From Chryseobacterium soli (GTDB taxonomy: Bacteria > Bacteroidota > Bacteroidia > Flavobacteriales > Weeksellaceae): a DNA stretch of 64,000 bases. Shown piece by piece: positions 60,377 through 64,000 of this stretch. Location of the stretch: the NCBI RefSeq assembly GCF_000737705.1, contig NZ_JPRH01000008.1, forward strand, positions 1 through 64,000, given 5' to 3'. Position 1 is the first letter of the stretch. The number at the start of each line of letters is the position of its first letter. The position numbers were made by a program, and so were the translations under genes. Below the pieces are notes generated by a model. The model was not told where the DNA came from. It did not search any database and was given only the letters and a program-made list of their open reading frames with translations.

Positions 60377-61348
60377 TTATATATATTGTATTTTCGGTGA
60401 TAATTTACCAGAATCACTCTCTATTTTTTGAATAATATGAAGCAACCTGGAAGCTGCAATAATTCCCATCTGATAACCATCATTAATCTCATATTCATAA
60501 GATTCATCAAGATATTTCGGAAGCTTTCCTTCACTGATGGCCACTACTTTGATATTGGTGTTATTGAGATTTCTTTTGATAAGAGAGCTGTGGAGCCCGG
60601 TCAGTGTTTCATCACTCATGGCAAAAAACCCGTCAAAACTCTCCTGTTCCAAAATAATTTCAAGCTGTTCTTTCACAATTTCCGGAGATTCACAAAATAT
60701 TGTCTTGTATTGAATTTCAGGGGAAGTATTTATCTTTTTTAAGAAAGATATTTTCCTTGTCTGGGTAATTTCAAGGCTCTCATCTCCAAAAATGGCCAGT
60801 ATTTTTTTACAACCCTGCTGAATAAGCTTTTCTGCAGACAATTCAGCATTTTTTTCATTGTCAAAGACCACAGAATCATAAATATCCTGCGGAATGATCT
60901 TATCAAAAATAACTACGGGAATTTCCATTTCATCAATTTTCTGAAAATGCTTAAAATCCTTGGTTTCCTTCGTTAGAGAAATAAGAATCCCGTCCACTCT
61001 AGAATTGATACAGGTCTGGATATTTTCCTGTTCCATTTCATAGGAATCATCAGAGGATAAAATAAAAAAATGATATCCTTCTTTATTCAGTACAGAAGAA
61101 ATCCCTTTAATAATAGAAGGTATAAAAAACATGGATATATCCGGAACAATCAACCCGATTACTTTAGAGGATTTTTTTCTGAAGTTAATCGCAAAATCAT
61201 TCGGAACATAATTAAAGGTCTCTGCGGCCTCTCTTACCTTCAGTTTTACAGCACTGCTGATATCGGGATGATCTTTTAAAGCTCGTGAAACCGTTGAAGT
61301 ACTTATTTGAAGCATTTCAGCAAGGTCTTTTATGGTTGTTCGTTTCAT
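60377..61348 (-). CDS. LacI/GalR-family regulator
   Basis: This 323-residue protein has an N-terminal LacI HTH (TTIKDLAEMLQISTSTVSRALKDHPDISSAVKLKV, about 3-37) with the hinge NYVPNDFAINFRKKSSKVIGLIVPDI, and a periplasmic-binding-protein-like effector domain (about 60-323; VIFDKIIPQDIYDSVVFDNE, DGFFAMSDETL). The ligand is likely a sugar. It is divergent from a TonB-dependent receptor gene, the classic arrangement for carbohydrate uptake control in Bacteroidota. A GCAACCGTTTGC operator candidate lies in the shared intergenic region. Confidence 0.92.
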   Translation of the reverse strand: MKRTTIKDLAEMLQISTSTVSRALKDHPDISSAVKLKVREAAETFNYVPNDFAINFRKKSSKVIGLIVPDISMFFIPSIIKGISSVLNKEGYHFFILSSDDSYEMEQENIQTCINSRVDGILISLTKETKDFKHFQKIDEMEIPVVIFDKIIPQDIYDSVVFDNEKNAELSAEKLIQQGCKKILAIFGDESLEITQTRKISFLKKINTSPEIQYKTIFCESPEIVKEQLEIILEQESFDGFFAMSDETLTGLHSSLIKRNLNNTNIKVVAISEGKLPKYLDESYEYEINDGYQMGIIAASRLLHIIQKIESDSGKLSPKIQYI

Positions 61349-61475
61349 TTTGAGAGGTGAGGTAAATTATTGGGAGAAATTATGAATATTTCTTCTTTAT
61401 TTTTTTGTTAAAGAAAGTTAAATAAAATACATTAAAAAGTTAACAAAACGTTAAAATAAAAATAACTTACTAACC

Positions 61476-61499
61476 GCAACCGTTTGCACAATCGTTTGC
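61476..61499. promoter_or_regulatory. LacI-type operator candidate
   Basis: GCAACCGTTTGC (61476-61487) is one base from the ideal GCAAACGTTTGC palindrome of LacI-family regulators, with the central CG. A further CGTTTGC half-site at 61493-61499 follows. It lies between the divergent regulator and TonB receptor genes. Confidence 0.65.
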
Positions 61500-61590
61500 C
61501 ATTCACATTATATTAACACGCTGTTTAAAATCCTTTTTTGATAGGGTAAAAAAAATACTTTTAACCCATAAACAAAAACTCATAAAAATT

Positions 61591-64000
61591 ATGGAATCAA
61601 ATGTACTTAAAAAACTGCTGATTTTCGGGACAATGAATGTTGCCGCATTCATGTTCTCTCAAAATACCACCACCGATTCTACTTCTGTCAAGGACAAAAT
61701 GATTGATGAAGTAGTCATTACAGGTAACTCTAACCCAAAAGCTTCTATTAAAACGAGTACATCTATTTCAACCTTAAAGCCTGCAGATATCATCAATGCA
61801 GCACCAAGGAGTACCGCTGAAATTTTCAGAACCATTCCTGGCATACGCGCAGAATCTTCCGGCGGAGAAGGTAATTCTAATATTACGGTAAGAGGAGTTC
61901 CTGTGTCTGCAGGGGGATCAAGATACTTACTAATACAGGAAGACGGGCTTCCGGTGATGCAATTCGGAGACATTGCTTTTGGCACACAAGATCAGTTTAC
62001 CAGATTTGATTCTTTTGTTTCGAGAATTGAAGCATTAAGAGGAGGCTCTGCATCTGTTTTTGCGTCCAACTCACCGGCAGGGATCATCAATTTCATTACC
62101 AAAACCGGAGAAAAGCAAGGGGGAAGTATTACCCAGCAGGTAGGTCTTAATTATAAAAACTTCAGAACTGATGTGGATTATGGAACTCCCCTGGGAAATA
62201 ATTATTTCATAGGAGTGGGCGGCTTTTACAGAGGAGGAGACGGGCCAAGAAAAACAGGGTATATCTCTAATAACGGAGGGCAGTTCCGACTTTCTCTGCT
62301 CAAAAAATTTGACAAAGGAAGCATCAGAATTTATGGTAAATACCTGGATGACCGTACTGCAGCCTACATGCCAATGCCGCTAGCTGTCTCCGGCACAGAT
62401 GCCAGCCCTGACTACTCTTCTCTGAGCAATTATAATATTTTGACCGGTGCCCTACAGTCTTCGAATTTTAAAAATGATATAACCATCGGCGGAAACGGAC
62501 AAGTCTTGAAAAGTGACATTCGGGATGGTATGCATTCGGTTTCTAAAGCAGTGGGTCTAGAATTCAATTATGATTTAGGTTCCGGATGGAAACTGGATGA
62601 AAAAGCCAGATATTCCGCCAATGACGGACAGTTTTTAGCTCCATTTCCAGCTTCAGTCGGAAGTAAAGCAGAGATTCTGGAATCCGTTGCAGGATATGGA
62701 AGTGCAGTATATGCGGGAACGAATACCCCGGTAGACGGTAATGCAAAATATATGAAAACGGTATTGTTCAATACCAAACTGAATAACCTGAATAATTTTT
62801 TCAGCGACCTGAATATCTCTAAAAAATGGGATAAAATAAAACTGAATGCCGGAGTCTATAACAGCAGTCAGAAGATCAATCTTTCCTGGAACTGGAATAC
62901 CTATCTTATGGAAGTTTCTGACAACAACGCCAGATTGGTAGATGTGATCAGCACTACAGGAACGAAAATTACAGATAACGGACTGCTTCATTATGGGGTT
63001 CCGGATTGGGGTGGCGTGAACAGGAATTACGATACCAAATATTCAGTTATTGCTCCTCACGCTCAGGTAGAAATCAATGTTATTCAAAACCTTACCTTGG
63101 ATTTAGGAGCAAGGTATGATTTCGGAAAAGTATCCGGAAGTTTTGCCGGGACTCAAAATACCATGCGTACTATAGATGTCAATCAAAACGGAACGATTGA
63201 AACTCCTGAACAGTCAGTAGCTGTAGTGGACGGAACAGTTCCTGTAGATTACCGGTACGGGATTTTTGGATATTCTTTTGGAGCCAATTATACCATCAAC
63301 TCTCATAATGCATTTTTTGCAAGAGTCAGCCAGGGAGGAAGTGCTTCTGCGGACAGGATTTTGTTTGCAGGATACAACTACACAAACAGTGATGATCCTG
63401 CTCTGGATGCTGTAAAAGTAAACAAAGTCAACCAGGTTGAGGGTGGGTACAAATTAAGATCAGCGAATTATTTTCTTAATACCACTCTTTTCTATGCTAA
63501 AACCATTGAAGCCAACTATGAAGCCACTACCCAAAGGAGAACCGAAAACAGATACCAGTCAATGGGAGTAGAATTTGACGGGTATTACAAAATCAACAAA
63601 TACTTTGATATCAAAGCCGGTCTTACCTATACTCATGCTGAAATTAAAGATGCTATTGATAAAACCATCGTAGGAAATACACCTAGAAGAACGCCAAAAT
63701 TCATGTACTCTATCAACCCGAATGTGAATATTGACAAATTGAGCCTTGGATTCTTTGTGGTAGGTTCTACAAAAGCATACACTCAGGACGTTAACAAACT
63801 GGTGATGCCAGGCTATGCTTTAGTGAATCCATACATTACCTACAGACTGTTGAAAAATCTGACACTGAACGTCAACGCCAATAATATTTTTAATGCATTG
63901 GCCATTACAGAAGCAGAAGAAGGTTCTATGGTGGGAACTAACGGAATTATCAGAGCCAGAACTTTACCGGGAAGAACTTTCGCCGCAAGTGTAAAATTCG
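61591..64000 (+). CDS. TonB-dependent outer-membrane receptor (partial, runs off window)
   Basis: At least 803 codons are present; the 3-prime end is beyond the window. A signal peptide-like start (MESNVLKKLLIFGTMNVAAFMFSQ) is followed by a TonB-box-type DEVVITG at about 40. The plug domain follows (about 60-190; ILNAAPRSTAEIFRTIPG-like reading, SNITVRGVP, IEALRGGSASVFASNSPAGIINFITKTG) and then the beta-barrel with Tyr/Phe-rich strands. It imports a substrate, probably an oligosaccharide judging from the divergent LacI gene. ATG at 61591 is the first in frame. It is not SusC-like in having no CarboxypepD-type N-terminal extension. Confidence 0.92.
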   Translation, partial: MESNVLKKLLIFGTMNVAAFMFSQNTTTDSTSVKDKMIDEVVITGNSNPKASIKTSTSISTLKPADIINAAPRSTAEIFRTIPGIRAESSGGEGNSNITVRGVPVSAGGSRYLLIQEDGLPVMQFGDIAFGTQDQFTRFDSFVSRIEALRGGSASVFASNSPAGIINFITKTGEKQGGSITQQVGLNYKNFRTDVDYGTPLGNNYFIGVGGFYRGGDGPRKTGYISNNGGQFRLSLLKKFDKGSIRIYGKYLDDRTAAYMPMPLAVSGTDASPDYSSLSNYNILTGALQSSNFKNDITIGGNGQVLKSDIRDGMHSVSKAVGLEFNYDLGSGWKLDEKARYSANDGQFLAPFPASVGSKAEILESVAGYGSAVYAGTNTPVDGNAKYMKTVLFNTKLNNLNNFFSDLNISKKWDKIKLNAGVYNSSQKINLSWNWNTYLMEVSDNNARLVDVISTTGTKITDNGLLHYGVPDWGGVNRNYDTKYSVIAPHAQVEINVIQNLTLDLGARYDFGKVSGSFAGTQNTMRTIDVNQNGTIETPEQSVAVVDGTVPVDYRYGIFGYSFGANYTINSHNAFFARVSQGGSASADRILFAGYNYTNSDDPALDAVKVNKVNQVEGGYKLRSANYFLNTTLFYAKTIEANYEATTQRRTENRYQSMGVEFDGYYKINKYFDIKAGLTYTHAEIKDAIDKTIVGNTPRRTPKFMYSINPNVNIDKLSLGFFVVGSTKAYTQDVNKLVMPGYALVNPYITYRLLKNLTLNVNANNIFNALAITEAEEGSMVGTNGIIRARTLPGRTFAASVKF

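Overview
The window comes from a low-GC Bacteroidota genome, most likely a flavobacterium of the Chryseobacterium group (Weeksellaceae). The signs are AT-rich DNA, start codons without Shine-Dalgarno sequences, several promoters of the Bacteroidota TTG/TAnnTTTG type, and a set of typical flavobacterial housekeeping genes. No rRNA, tRNA, CRISPR array or intact insertion sequence was seen.

Roughly 1.4-45.7 kb is a complete extracellular contractile injection system (eCIS, the Afp/PVC/MAC family of headless phage-tail-like particles). The structural operon runs leftwards from a promoter near 43.3 kb. In order it encodes a DUF4255 tail-terminator/cap protein, three sheath paralogues with two near-identical tube proteins between them, a third tube protein, a DUF5908 mini-protein missed by simple ORF calling, a LysM tube adaptor, a VgrG-like spike hub, a PAAR tip, a gp25 wedge protein, two large baseplate proteins (Afp11 and Afp12 types), two giant PKD-containing paralogues and a 227-residue protein. 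The tape-measure protein and a small Cys-rich protein are divergent, at 43.8-45.6 kb. The AAA+ ATPase (Afp15 type) is remote, at 2.6-4.0 kb.

Between the ATPase and the baseplate genes is an accessory block (1.4-17.2 kb). It holds a lysis-like cassette (GH24 endolysin, a lipoprotein with unimolecular-spanin topology, a three-TM holin-like protein), four fibre-like proteins that share a short N-terminal anchor, a 1219-residue modular candidate cargo/toxin followed 4 bp later by an LRR protein (possible immunity), and gene remnants. Five direct copies of a ~65-bp intergenic element punctuate this block. A divergent XRE-S24 (CI/LexA-like) repressor with palindromic operator candidates lies between accessory and structural operons, which suggests DNA-damage-type control of production and release.

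Right of 45.8 kb is ordinary chromosome: an acyltransferase, a LytS/LytTR two-component pair, a GNAT enzyme, an ABC ATPase, adenine deaminase, a patatin, dihydrolipoyl dehydrogenase, secreted small proteins, a GbsR/MarR-regulated set of small membrane proteins with a DUF2071 protein, and a LacI regulator divergent from a TonB-dependent receptor that runs off the window.
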